64,000 nt of DNA from Phascolomyces articulosus (Eukaryota > Mucoromycota > Mucoromycetes > Mucorales > Lichtheimiaceae), in assembly GCA_025677815.1 (NCBI GenBank), contig JAIXMP010000016.1, forward strand, positions 434,001-498,000, written 5' to 3'. Shown here one piece after another: positions 12,685 to 24,249 of the stretch (position 1 is the first letter of the stretch; the number at the start of each line of letters is the position of its first letter). Both the position numbers and the translations under genes were made by a program. The notes under the pieces were generated by a model, which was given only the letters and a program-made list of their open reading frames with translations, did no database searches and was not told the origin of the DNA.

Positions 12685-13723
12685 ATAATAAAAATCATAA
12701 TAATAATAATAATAATAATAAAAGTGCTTAGCTTTTTTTTAAAAAAAAGGTTATACAAATATTTATATTGAAAATCTTAATTTTTTGCTTGTTTTGGTGA
12801 CTTTTATCTTATTACTAAAAATATAATAATAAAAAATTATTTTTTAGGAGTAAAATGCAGCTTAAGCGAAAAAACCTATAATATAGAAGATCATTTAGAA
12901 TAATCCTTTTTTTACATATTTGGGACTGGGGTACATTACATGAATGTTTTTGTATTCTAGATGTTCTTAAACCCTATCGTCACTTTTGTATAATCATTTT
13001 ACCTTATATATGAAATATTTTGTTAGAACGTATGATTTTAATTAATACACGAATGCTTTGATTGATTTTATTCATTATATATATAAAAGAAATGATGATA
13101 TGTAGAGGCGGTATTCTATTTCGCTTATCACTTTTTGGTTTTGTGTAATATATATATTGGAACTCTGTTGGTTGGTAAAAAAAACTGATATTTATATATA
13201 TCGTGAGAATAAATTGGAGTTTCTGTTGTTGATTTGTCAATGTCATACCTCCCAATGAGTATGTTCCTGTGTCTATCTGTGTGTGAAAGAAAAAAAAGAG
13301 AGATAAAAAAAATGATCACTTTTATGTTATAAAATCAAAAAGAAATGAATCAGATGCTATGTATGACTTTACCATTGAATAATAATGATAATAATATTAA
13401 TAATATCAGGATATTAAGAATGATGATGACTATTTTTATATAGTCATAACTCATTTCTCTTAATTTGATGCTAAGCGTGTGTATATATATTATAAGTCTA
13501 CACTTTAATTTTTTTTTAAATCGCAGCCAAGGGAAAAAAAAAAGAGAGAAAACGCCACACATATAACTTGATTAGTTGGTGTTGTGTCTTTTTTTTTCAC
13601 CTTGTCTCTCTCGTTTTAGTATTTCTTTTTTCTTTTTTAATTCTTTACCAGCTTTATTACATCTTTTTTTATACAGCACATTTAATAATAAATAACACAA
13701 TTCGTTTGCATGCATCTCAACCA
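12685..13723. other. intergenic region between YTM1 and the velvet gene
   Basis: About 1 kb of very AT-rich DNA. It begins with a short ATA-repeat (about 12695-12720) and AATAAA signals for YTM1. The end (about 13590-13650) is rich in T and CT runs before the velvet start. Overlapping minus-strand frames at 13004-13562 contain no recognisable domain. Confidence 0.5.
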
Positions 13724-16340
13724 ATGGAAGACCAAGTTTCTTATCATTTTGCAACGGTCAAGCAATCTCGGCAAAACAGACAAAAAATGTATGTTTTATT
13801 TATTCTTCTGCTTACTCTACCTACCAATGACGCGCAGTCAAAAATTAAATAACGAATCTTAATGTTTGTATTTCATTTATTAAAAAAAACTTTAACTATT
13901 CGCGTGTTCCCGATCTAGTGAATATCAACTGAAACTACGTCAACAACCAAAACAATCACGCATGTGTGGTGTTGGTGAAAAAGGTATAGAGTTTGACAAA
14001 AAGAAAAGAATATATAAAAAACCCTACCCCTCTCTCCCTTTCCTTTTATGAAAGGTACATTGTTGCTAATGGCCATGTTTTTTTCTCGGTTTAATTGACT
14101 TATATTAGCTGACCGAAGACCTATAGATCCTCCACGTAAGTTTTTTTTTCTTGTTAAACATTACACAGTATTTTTTTGACATTATGAATGGAGGAACACA
14201 CACATTTTATTTTCTGTTTTATCTTTTCCAAAATGTAAAAAAAAAAAGCTAAAAAAATTGTCATTTTTTCACATTGGTTCATTCATATATATAGCCATTG
14301 TTCAACTTAAAGTCAATGATCCAAATCTATCAACTACGGATCGAAGGTATCTATAGCATAACCAAATAACTGGGAGAGAATGGAAAACGGGAAGCGGAAA
14401 AGCAAATATATATATATATATATATAAAGTTTGTATACATGTGTGGGAAGGATATATGTCAATAATGTTTTAATTGTTGTTGGGGAATTTATACGTTTAT
14501 AGTTCGTATCTTCAAAATCCGTACTACTTTATGTATGCTTCCTTGATGGCTGCAGATTTGGATGAAGAGTTACACCTGCTGCGGGACGGCAAGACAAGAA
14601 GTACAACGGGATCAGTGGTTTCGTCTTTGTATCATTTGAAAGATATTGACAATTCAGATGCTGGATTCTTTGTGTTTCCTGATCTGTCAGTGCGTGTGGA
14701 AGGAAATTATCGTCTTAAACTAAGCCTGTTTGAGATCATTGGGTATGTTTAGTTTCTCTTGTGTGTGAGAAGAGATATGTTTTGAATCGAATGATATATA
14801 TAGTGCGTGAGAGAGTTAAGAGAGACTAGAGTGAGAGAAAATAATCAAAACAAATGAGTTTACACTGAGACGGGGGAGAGGAAAAATAACGCAGTTTCAC
14901 ATTATTCATGATTTTTTTTTCTGTCAATCACCACAACTTCTATATTTTTATCTTCAAATATCTAGTAAAGATGTATTTCATTGCAGATCAATCATATCAG
15001 ATGTTTTTATCGTTTACTCGGCTAAAAAGTAAGTTTCCACAAAAAGAAGCAAAAGGAACAAGTAGAAAAAGTAGAGAATAAAAAAATTGGAAGGGTCATT
15101 TTTTTCTGATCCGTGCGTCGTATTTAACGTTTTGGTAATTCACTGTGTGAAAAAATATGGATCGTTTATAGATTTCCTGGCATGGAAGAATCCACCTTTT
15201 TATCACGAGCATTTGCAGATCAGGGGTTGAAAATTCGGATACGGAAAGAACTTCGTCGCCAGCGAAGGAGATTAAGTCGGCGAAAAGATTCTGATGATGT
15301 TGATACGACTTTTTCAGAACCAGAAACAACCAAGAGTGGTAAACGAGTGCGCAATGGGGACGATGATGAGGATGAGGATCATTCTCCATTACCAGATCAA
15401 ACAATTGCTTCAATAACAGATCAATCATCGGAAACAACCGGCATTTTAAGTGAAGGAGGTGGAGGTGGTATGAGTACAAGTCAAAGTCCATTTTTACGTA
15501 CAGCACCAATAACAACGTCGACAGTACCTACAACAAGCGTTGCTGCAACTGCCGCCGCTGTTGTCGCTGCTTCTGGTATGAATATGTATGGATCTGATTC
15601 AACTTCAATCCATGCTACTCATCATCCACACTTACAACACCCACATCCACATCCACATCATCATAATCCACATCCTCACGCTCATCATCATCAACCACCA
15701 CCACATTCACATCACCATCCACATCCTCCACCTACTCCAACGACACCTACTGGGACCGTTGATCAACAACAACAAACAATGTCTAATATACCTTCTTACC
15801 CGCGTGAAAGAGTATCGTCGTTAGACGAACCTCGAGCGGATATTCCAAATCGAGCTGCATATGATATTCCGGACACAGCGCCGCGTCCTGCTTATATTAC
15901 ACAGCGTCAACATGGATCACCCGTCGTTTCTCATGAACCCATGTCAATGATGCGAATGCAGCATGAACAAGTCCCACCTCAACCTCAACATCAACAACAA
16001 CCTGTGCCAATTCCCATGGATCCGTCAAGACAACAACAACAGCAACCCCCATGGCCATCCAATTACCAATGGCGACGAAGAAGTGAGGAACAACAGCAAC
16101 AACAAATGTATGTAAATTATTTTTTTTTACTGTAAAAATCTGATGTTTGTTGGATATTAATAACCGTAACCCTATGAGCCAAAAAAAAAGTTTTTTTGTT
16201 GTTGTTGATGTTGGACAGTGCTATATATAAACATTTGTGTGTGTTTATGTGTATGTGAGTGTGGACTATTTCCTTTTTATCTTCATTTTTACTAACATGA
16301 CAATGTCGAATGTTTTCATAGGCCACCATGGACTCGCTGA
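13724..16340 (+). CDS. velvet-domain transcriptional regulator
   Basis: Eight exons: 13724-13788, 13919-13983, 14109-14135, 14295-14346, 14503-14742, 14987-15028, 15172-16107, 16322-16340. They total 1446 nt (481 aa). The velvet fold fills about residues 20-185: YQLKLRQQPKQSRMCGVGEK, ADRRPIDPPPIVQLKV, YFMYASLMAAD, AGFFVFPDLSVRVEGNYRLK, and FPGMEESTFLSRAFADQGLK. It ends in a very basic stretch (RIRKELRRQRRRLSRRK) that may be a nuclear signal. The rest is low complexity, with a His/Pro-rich block (about 307-353) and Gln-rich blocks near the end. Velvet proteins form dimers with an NF-kB-like fold, bind DNA and couple light, sporulation and secondary metabolism in ascomycetes; the role here is inferred. 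The subfamily (VeA, VelB, VosA) is not resolved. The last exon (MPPWTR, stop) is the phase-consistent choice; a longer alternative end is possible. Confidence 0.88.
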
Positions 16341-16370
16341 CATTTACCAAAATATGTCAAAACTTAAAAT

Positions 16371-16404
16371 CACACACTCACACACTCACACACTCACACA
16401 CACC
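16371..16404 (+). repeat. ACACTC-type microsatellite
   Basis: Tandem CACACT units ending in CA repeats, 30 bases after the velvet stop and so probably in its 3' UTR. Confidence 0.9.
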
Positions 16405-16525
16405 AACACCCTTAATCAACCCATGCTTATTATCACATCACATATTACAACTCTTGAAATACGTTTTTTTACAACCATTTTCATTATAAACAACAATCAT
16501 TTACAACAATTATATTACTATTCAC

Positions 16526-16543
16526 GCACACACACACACACAC
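16526..16543 (+). repeat. CA dinucleotide repeat
   Basis: Nine CA units in a row, in the velvet/SNF2 intergenic region. Confidence 0.9.
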
Positions 16544-16807
16544 TTTTTGCATTCACTCCACTCCATGACTAGCGATATACATACATATACTTTTTTTTCT
16601 TTGATTTTTATTATTTGCTGGAAAAAAATTACTATGGCCAAGTCAACAAAATACACACCTATTATTGCTATGGAATTTAGCAATAATAAAAAACAACCTC
16701 TTGGTATATATTCAAAATCACAAAAATGCACATAGATCTCTCTCGCCCCCCTCTCTTCTTACCCCCTACCTCTCCAAAAAAAGTGAATGAGGAACAAAAA
16801 TATGAGA

Positions 16808-16832
16808 TTCTCTCTCTCTCTCTCTCTCTCTT
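16808..16832 (+). repeat. TC dinucleotide repeat
   Basis: About twelve uninterrupted TC units, in the velvet/SNF2 intergenic region. Confidence 0.9.
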
Positions 16833-17272
16833 TCTCCTCGGTTTTTATTTTGCCATCCAATATCAAGTAATAGTAGTAGTAGTAACAGGATCAAGATGGA
16901 TGGATGGATGATGTTGATACTAATGATTTATTATCTTAATATTAATTTACATTTGAATACTATTTTTTTCGTATAATTGATTGTTTGTCTTTTTTTTTTC
17001 TTCCTTTTTTTTCTTATTTAAAAAAAATGAAAAGTACATATTTATATAAAAAAAGAGTAATGAATAACTGTATAAAAAAGTTCCTCCTCACGCCTTTCAC
17101 ATATATTTCTCACATCTCATATAATATATACACAACATTCACACTTATTCACTTTTAACTACTATATATAAAGATCAAAAACATATTATTATTTTTTTAC
17201 TTTTTAATTGAAACTTGATTAACATTGATAAACACATAGAGATTAGAAGAAGAGAAATAGCTATATACATAA

Positions 17273-17294
17273 AGAGAGAGAGAGAGAGAGAGAG
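17273..17294 (+). repeat. AG dinucleotide repeat
   Basis: Eleven AG units lying only a few bases downstream of the SNF2 gene stop (that gene is on the minus strand). Confidence 0.9.
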
Positions 17295-17299
17295 GTGGA

Positions 17300-20200
17300 C
17301 TAATGATTTCTATTGGTATAATAGAATTGTAAATATCCTCTCACTTCACTTTTCACTTTTACAACATCCCTTGGTGCCAATTCCATTTCAAGGAGTGATG
17401 TATCTCCATGATCCAATGTTTCTTTTAATACAATGTCTTTGATATTGCTAGATTGTCCTTTTTGCACAATATTTCGTAATATAGTATCTTGTTGATCCGA
17501 TGGAATCGAGGAGAGTAAATCATGCACTGCTGTGGGTGAGGATTCTGATCTTGGTTTTGGTAATGCATAATATTTTCTCATTTCTTTCTTGTCTTGAGGT
17601 GATAGTTTTTCATTATCGACGACTCGACTATAAATAATGTATCACAATAGAGATAGATAGAAGGATAAGTATAATGATCATAGATCATAAACAATATATA
17701 TATAAAACAATACCCACCTGGCTAACCCACGCTTGTGAATACTTTGGTATAACAATTTATGTTCCATAGTGGTATGGGTATAAAGTCGATAAATAAATAC
17801 ATCTTTGGTTTGTCCATAACGATATACACGACCTACACTTTGTTCTTCATGCTGTGGATTCCAATCAGCATCACACAATATCATTCTGTTGGCACTTGTG
17901 ATATTGACACCGAGGGAACCAGCGCGTGCTGAAAGAAGCATGATATTTTTGGAAAAATCTTTACCAAACTTCTCAATAATGGGTTGTCGCTCCTGAATTT
18001 GGAAGGTCACTGTTGTTAGCTACTATAAATACCTTGATTCAACACAGAGGTAGGTTATATACTAGCCATTTTTACCCTCTTCCAAAAAAGATGAAATAAC
18101 GACATCTTACCGAAGCAGGCGTACTACCATCTATTCGAAGCGTTTGAAAATGTAGAGTTTTAAATAACTCTTCCAAATAGTCTGGTACATAAAATAATAA
18201 TAATATCGATTGATTAGTTTATCTATTCTATCAAATCGATACATTACTTGTGACTATGCGGGTATATATAATATATATAGATCTTATTACCCAAACATAA
18301 GATACTGTGTGACACAATAATAAGTTTATCATGAATATTTCTACATTCCGTTGCAATGGCCATGATCACTGCAATCTTAGATGAATACTTCATATCAGTC
18401 ATATCTAGTTAGAAATAGTAAACATATATAAATAAATCCATAAAATCCAATAGACCCTTCTTCCTTTTTTATAAGTAAAATATATGTACCTTGGACTGGC
18501 TCAAATAGCCTTTTTACTAATTCCGAAAATTCAGAATACCCAGTGATCCTTGGATCCATTTCAAACATTTCTTCATCGAATGAAGTATCTGAGTCTTCGA
18601 TGGATAGTGGTTGTTTTTGTCTTGGTACATGTCGATTCAAGATCATCTATCCATACCCAATAAGGATTCAAAAAGGAGGGAAAGGGTGACCAACATTTAT
18701 ATCTTTATTAAAAGAAACATATTTTGAATCGATTATGGTTATTCATTTACCTGATGAAGAATCGATGGATGGTTACACACAGCTCGAAGTACACAAAGAT
18801 TGATCATAGGACTTTCCTGAACAGCACCACTTTTAAAAAATCTTAAAAGTGCCACATAGCCTTTGTATTGAAATTCAGATAAATTGCATGATACAAAATA
18901 TTCTGTTTTTTTAGGGAGTTCCTGTGTCAATACTGATGCGCCACAGCTATTCATATATATATAGGAGATTATTAATAAATATATTATTATAAACAGTCTA
19001 TCCAATCGACCTCTTTGTTGCTTATGATAATAAAAATCACATAACTTACCGTAATATAATATCCGAAGACAGCAATTGCAACTTGAACAGTTGTTTTTTA
19101 GCTATATAGATATCACTGGATGAAGAATCAGAAAAGATATTTTCAATGGGTTTGGTATACATTGTCTTGAATTCTACTTCTGGTGGTAAATAACCAGGAC
19201 AAGCAAAATCCACCACACAGTAAAACTCGCGCAGGTTATTTTGAATAGGAGAACCCGACAAACACACACGCGCACGAGTTCTGATTTGTTGTACAGCCAG
19301 TGTTAATTGAGATTGACTATTCTTGATGCGATGGGCTTCATCTGCAATCAATAAAGCAGGTCCGGGATCTAGCAACATTTTATGTATTTGATCGGTGGTA
19401 TCCTTGGTGACGGAACTACGAAATTGTTCATAACTCATCAGTAATATGCCTCCATCATTGTACCAATGTTGAAGATATTTCAATCGTCTGGCAGTGGATA
19501 CTTCAGCAGTATCTAATAATAATAAAATAAAAATAGCACATCCTTAAAAAGTTGAGTAAGGATATATATCATCATGATTAGTTTCTTGTTAGTTGATATG
19601 TACCAGCAAAGTTGTAAATGTTCCCACCAGGGGTTTCTTGACATTCTGAAGGTCTCCATTTATCAAATTCAGATACCCAATTGCTTAATGTGGTTAACGG
19701 AGCAAGTAATAATATTCGCTTTGACTAAAGAGAGATCATAGGATATTTGTGAATAAAGGGTGTATATGTATTCATATTCTATTTACAAAAAAAAAAAAAA
19801 GACTAAGAAATTTACCTCAAATCGATTCAATAGAGGAGCAACACGATCATTTTTTTCCATGACATCCAATAATGTAGTAACAAAAGTAACCGTTTGTATT
19901 GATTTACCTAATCCCATCGAATGGGCAATTACACAACCTTGTTTTCGATCAACGATGTGTTTCCACATAAATCTTACACCTTCAATCTATTCCTTGTGTT
20001 AATATCGAATAATAACTGGGGCCACCAATTTAAATCTTACTGTTCACAATCAAAATTTATATTTTACCTGATGAGGTTTAAGATATCTTGATAATCCATA
20101 AGGAACCCGTACTTGAAGTTCAGGTTCACTTTTTGGGTTCAATATAATCTCGACTTTGGGCCTTCGTCTGAATTGTTTCACGCCTCTCAAGGTTTGTTGG

Positions 20201-20436
20201 TGCTGTTGTTGCCTCAAGTGTTTTCGATGCAATGGTATACCAAAAAGATTATAAGATAATGTACTAGAACATGAATCTTTATTGATGAGTTTTACAAGTT
20301 TTGACGTATAACATTGCTGCTGTTGCTCTTGTTGTTGACCCGTGTTATCATTAAAAAATGTCAATGTGGGAGTATTTTTTTTCCATTCACGTGGATCGAT
20401 CGGTCGAGGTTTGCCTTTTTTAAAAACTTTTGACAT
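17300..20436 (-). CDS. SNF2-family DNA-dependent ATPase, Rad54-like (ATRX/ARIP4 type)
   Basis: Ten exons, read downward: 20436-20068, 19986-19816, 19724-19604, 19512-19050, 18946-18751, 18646-18490, 18404-18291, 18181-18111, 17992-17718, 17627-17300. They total 2265 nt (754 aa). The amino end carries basic and Gln-rich sequence. The ATPase core shows YLKPHQIEGVRFMW, Walker A in AHSMGLGKS (about 143-151), motif Ia LLLAPLTTLSNW, Walker B DEAH (about 278), and CLSGSPIQNNLREFY. The helicase C part has KLIIVSHS, TLRIDGSTPASER, LSARAGSLGVNI and the arginine-finger motif QSVGRVYRYGQ. The AHSMGLGK form and two-lobe layout fit the ATRX/ARIP4 branch of the Rad54-like group, which remodels chromatin or strips proteins from DNA during repair. 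It is short for ATRX and no PHD-type amino domain is seen. The start is 267 bases from a divergent BAG gene. Confidence 0.88.
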
Positions 20437-20703
20437 GGTGGAATGGGATGATCAAAGTTATAATAATAAAGATCTGGAAAAAAAAAATGAATACTGTAAC
20501 AAATAGTACTCAGCGCATAAAAATAATACAAGTATATTTTTTGGGTACTCTCAAGAGTTGCTGCGTATCTGTTACTTGGTTGTTGTTCCACTCTCTTCTT
20601 TTTTATTCTTTCACAAATAAAAAAAAAGGTAAAATAAACGATTACTGTCTTTTACCCAATATCTTTTTTATTTATATTTGCTTTTTCATAGTTGCCATAG
20701 CCT
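20437..20703. promoter_or_regulatory. divergent intergenic promoter region (SNF2 gene / BAG gene)
   Basis: Only 267 bases separate the two divergent start codons, so both promoters must lie here or overlap the 5' exons. AT-rich with T-rich runs on each side (TTTTATT, AAAAAAAGG). No specific site is recognised. Confidence 0.5.
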
Positions 20704-21569
20704 ATGCCTCATATCGAAGTGAAATGGACTGGGAAACGATTCCATATTGAATTTAATCCAGAAGAATTTGATAATGCCAATGTACGCGACTTGAAAGAAA
20801 AATGTCATGAAATAACACACGTTGATCCAGAAAGAATGAAACTTTTGGCTTATGGAGGTAATAATGAGGGAGCGACGAAGGGGAAGGGGCGAAATAACAA
20901 TTAATGCATTCTTTTGTTGCTACAATGAAAGCAATCGATGGTTGGGTTCTCATCGATATATACTCACAAAATATTTCTATTTTTATATATACAAATAGCT
21001 GTGATGAAAAATAACGACGAACGATTAAGTTCTTATGGTATACGAGACGGATCAAAAGTGATTCTTATGGCAGCACCTGCCAACAAGGTATACATATCAG
21101 AAGAAGGAAAAAAAAACTTTGTGTATGGGAAAAGAAGATGGAAGTGGAGGAGGGATACGAGTATATTTCTTTAACACACCGTCTCACCCAATCTCACTTC
21201 CCTTTCTTTCTCCAATAGAAAACGGGTGTTCCTGGTGCAGCCGAAGGTCAATTAATAGAACAAATATCAGATATCACCAAAAAGTTAAATGAAAAGATTG
21301 TGCCTGATATCGAATCGTATGAAAAACGAGTGAAAACTTTCTTGACAAAAACGCCAGAAGAAAAATCCCAAAATCCAAAAGAACAACAAAAATTACATGA
21401 ATATGGCATTTATCTCAATGAACAATTGATGAATATCTTGTTTGAGTTTGATGGCATCATTTGTGGACCTGAATTTGAAAAGGCAAGATATCAACGAAAA
21501 GAAGGTGTGAAACAAAGTCAAGCATTATTGGATAAAGTAGATAATATAAAAACACTTGTTAAAAATTGA
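20704..21569 (+). CDS. BAG1: BAG-family co-chaperone with amino-terminal ubiquitin-like domain
   Basis: Three exons: 20704-20857, 20999-21087, 21219-21569 (594 nt, 197 aa). Residues 1-75 form a ubiquitin-like domain (HIEVKWTGKRFHIEF, NVRDLKEKCHEITHVDPERM, RLSSYGIRDGSKVILM). Residues about 88-190 form the helical BAG domain (QISDITKKLNEKIVPDIESY ... QQKLHEYGIYLNEQLMNIL ... FDGIICGPEFEKARYQRKEG). BAG proteins bind the Hsp70 ATPase domain and act as nucleotide exchange factors; the Ubl can link Hsp70 to the proteasome. The length and order match animal BAG1 and the fission-yeast Ubl-BAG proteins. No transmembrane segment is present, so it is probably cytosolic. The first exon reads on past its donor into a short, unrelated frame. 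Confidence 0.93.
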
Positions 21570-21764
21570 TATTACCCCAATAATCGTTATATATAAATAG
21601 ATATATATATATATTGGAAAAATGTGTGTTTGTAAAGATGTGTACGTGTTTTGTGAAAAAAGAGGAACAAAAAAAAGACAAAGAAAATGAACAAAAAATA
21701 AAAGAACTAATTGAATAAAATACTATTTATAAGAAAATGAAAAAAAAAAGAAAAAAAAAAGAAA

Positions 21765-22631
21765 TTATGGGAACAATACAAAATCATCATCGTCACAAGA
21801 CTCGTCTGGGGAAAAGGATTCATCAAAACAAGAAATGGTAGGAGAAGAAGTAGAAGAGTCAGCAGTTAACTGAGCAAATTCTGAAAAAATTGTGTCGTCA
21901 TCACAAATTGTTTCCCGGAAACTTGGTTCCACTGACGATGATAAATAAGAAGGAGAAGAAAACCACACCGAAGGTTCGGGGATATCATTAAACAAGTCAA
22001 GCTTGTCTGGTTCTTTTACCTTATTGTTTGTAGCAGGCTTGTTTTTGGGTTCTTGTTGTTGTAATTGTTGTTCTTGGCGGTAAGAAGAAGTAGAAGTAAA
22101 AGGGCTATGATGATTATTTTGTTGTTGTTGTTGATGATGATGATGATGAGAAGAAGGATAAGGTTGATAGCGCTGCTGTTGATGTCGACGAGAAGGCAAA
22201 TCCTTGTAGACAAGTGGTGGCAGTGACATGTGTTGTATAGATGGAAAGGAGGCGTCCAGATAAGTAGTCGTAGTTGTTGGGGTAGTAGTATCGATACGTT
22301 GCTGTTGTTGTTCTTGTATTAATTGAGGAGGTGACGAAGCATCACTCATGGGGGTAGTACCTGGTAGGCAAGGATAAAACACGGCTCCCTCGAATGAAGT
22401 AGATAACCGCCTTTCTGTTGCCGTTTGGCAGTCAGAATACTGTTGTTCTTGTTGGCCAACCACAGGGTCTCGGGAATCGAGTAGGTGGGGGTGTCTTGAT
22501 AAGCAAATTGAGTAGTCATTATGAATATGAGAAGAAGAAGAAAGAATAGTTCTTTGAGGAGGAATGGTTGCTTGTTTGGTTGTTAACTTGATTGTTTTTT
22601 CTTTCTTATAAAACACAAGTGATGTTTTCAC
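21765..22631 (-). CDS. Gln/His/Ser-rich protein of unknown function
   Basis: A single 288-codon open frame without introns, convergent with the BAG gene (195 bases between stops). I do not recognise a domain. The amino end is Lys/Thr-rich (MKTSLVFYKKEKTIKL). The middle has repeated Gln and His runs (HHHHHQQQQQNNHH). The carboxyl end is Ser-rich and acidic with scattered aromatics (SVWFSSPSYL, FDESFSPDESCDDDDFVLFP). That acidic/aromatic tail resembles a transcription activation region in composition, which is inference only. Codon use resembles its neighbours, and the open frame is long for DNA this AT-rich, which supports a real gene. It could be a regulator or simply a fast-evolving disordered protein. 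Confidence 0.6.
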   Translation of the reverse strand: MKTSLVFYKKEKTIKLTTKQATIPPQRTILSSSSHIHNDYSICLSRHPHLLDSRDPVVGQQEQQYSDCQTATERRLSTSFEGAVFYPCLPGTTPMSDASSPPQLIQEQQQQRIDTTTPTTTTTYLDASFPSIQHMSLPPLVYKDLPSRRHQQQRYQPYPSSHHHHHQQQQQNNHHSPFTSTSSYRQEQQLQQQEPKNKPATNNKVKEPDKLDLFNDIPEPSVWFSSPSYLSSSVEPSFRETICDDDTIFSEFAQLTADSSTSSPTISCFDESFSPDESCDDDDFVLFP

Positions 22632-23351
22632 AACTGCTTATCACTCGTGTTTTCTTCGAAAAAGTGAAAAGTAGAAGAAGTTTGAAGAAAAAAACTTCTT
22701 TTGAGGTCACCTTCCTTTTTGCTTTGTATGTATAGATATTAAAAAGAAATTTATAAAAACTTCTTTTTAATAAGCAAAAAGATATATGATAATATAAAAA
22801 GTAGGAGGAAGGGTTGGGAGGAAAAGAGTTCCTTTTAGTCTTTAAATTTTCTTTTTCTTTTGTAAAAAAAAAAGAAAGGAAGTTATTTAAAGAAGTAAAA
22901 AAAAAAAGTGAAAAGTGCGAAAAAGAAAGGGAAAAAAAGAAAATGGGGAGCGAAACTCCCTGATATAAAAAATTATTTCTGTTTGCTCACGTTTTCATTT
23001 TTTATTATAAACGAATATGTTATACTGTCATACCCACAAAATCATTTGTTGTAAATTGATTGGCTAGCACACACTTCGCCACACATTACTCTTTGGGAAA
23101 CAACGTGAAATAATGCTTCTTCTTCTTCTTGTTTATATTTGCTGCGCATTTCAATCTATAATTCTTCTTATTCTTTCACACACAGACACACAGACACACA
23201 TACACATACACATATAATCATATACTTCTTTAGAATTGATCCTACTCCTATTGTTTATTAAAAAAAAGTACGGGACTTTTTTTTTCTACTTTCAAGGGCT
23301 AGTTTGTTTCTTTGGTAACAAAACTGATTAATTTATATTTTATCACTCAGC

Positions 23352-23374
23352 AAAAAAAAAAAAAAAAAAAAAAC
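23352..23374 (+). repeat. poly(A) tract (23 A)
   Basis: Uninterrupted run of 23 A in the gene-poor region. No reverse-transcribed gene is recognised next to it. Confidence 0.9.
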
Positions 23375-24231
23375 GATGAGGCTTAGGTGGAGAGTTTCAG
23401 GGACACACACACACACAAGTTCACCAATTTCATCTGTATAAAATGTAATCGTTTATATTGGTAATACATAGGTACTAAATCCATCTATTGGTTATTGGCT
23501 ATTGATAAAAAAAGTCTTATAAAATAACAGTGTATGAATTTGGGTTATTAGCATTCATAAAAAAATGGATAAAACGGGCCGAATATGTTCAATTTAATTG
23601 TAACACAACAGATCTCTCCTTAAAAGTAATTAGCCGGTACAAAAAGTGATCTCACTTCTAAGTCGATGACTCAAAGAAGTCATCTGTTTCTTTTTCTTTT
23701 ATATAATTCATCCACACCATATATGAGTTCCACAAGTATGAAAATGATATGATTTATGACTCATTTTATCATGATAATATATGAATCATAGTCTATCTTG
23801 GCTTATATAAGAAAGCGAATGCAGATAATTACCATATACTCTTTTTATTAATTACTGTATTATTATTTGTTATCATGTTGTGCTGAATGACGTATATGTT
23901 GCATGAATTTCAGTATCATCACTCACTCTTTGGCTTTGATGCTAGTGAACTGTTGGTTACTGTTTGTAGTAATGTTGAAGAACAACATGTCCAAAACAAG
24001 TAGTTTACAACAGCTTGTCTATTTCTGGCCTCTACTTGAATCGAAATCTTTTAGTTATTTAAATTTTGGAATACTCTTTATTATCAATATTTATGTGAAT
24101 GAACTTATATTTCTTAAATCTTACTATTCATAGTTCATAGTTCTATTTCATGCCATGCCACGTATCATCGATTCAGTGGATAATAGGTCTCCCCTTCATC
24201 TTGTCCCAATTGATATGCATTGGAGACAGCG

Positions 24232-24249
24232 AAAAAAAAAAAAAAAAAA
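24232..24249 (+). repeat. poly(A) tract (18 A)
   Basis: Uninterrupted run of 18 A, followed by GCGGTGGC. Confidence 0.9.

Larger units (their letters stand above)
16341..17299. other. intergenic region between velvet and SNF2 genes (convergent 3' ends)
   Basis: Holds the 3' ends of two converging genes and several simple repeats, listed separately. The small open frames here (for example 16522-16731 minus, 16547-16911 plus) are translations of repeats and AT-rich sequence with no domain. Confidence 0.5.

Noticed and set aside
16229..16572. Longer carboxyl end of the velvet protein reading into the CA repeats
   Set aside because: A splice pair that keeps phase gives a short, repeat-free ending (MPPWTR, stop) and the exon sum is a multiple of three; the longer reading would translate a microsatellite.
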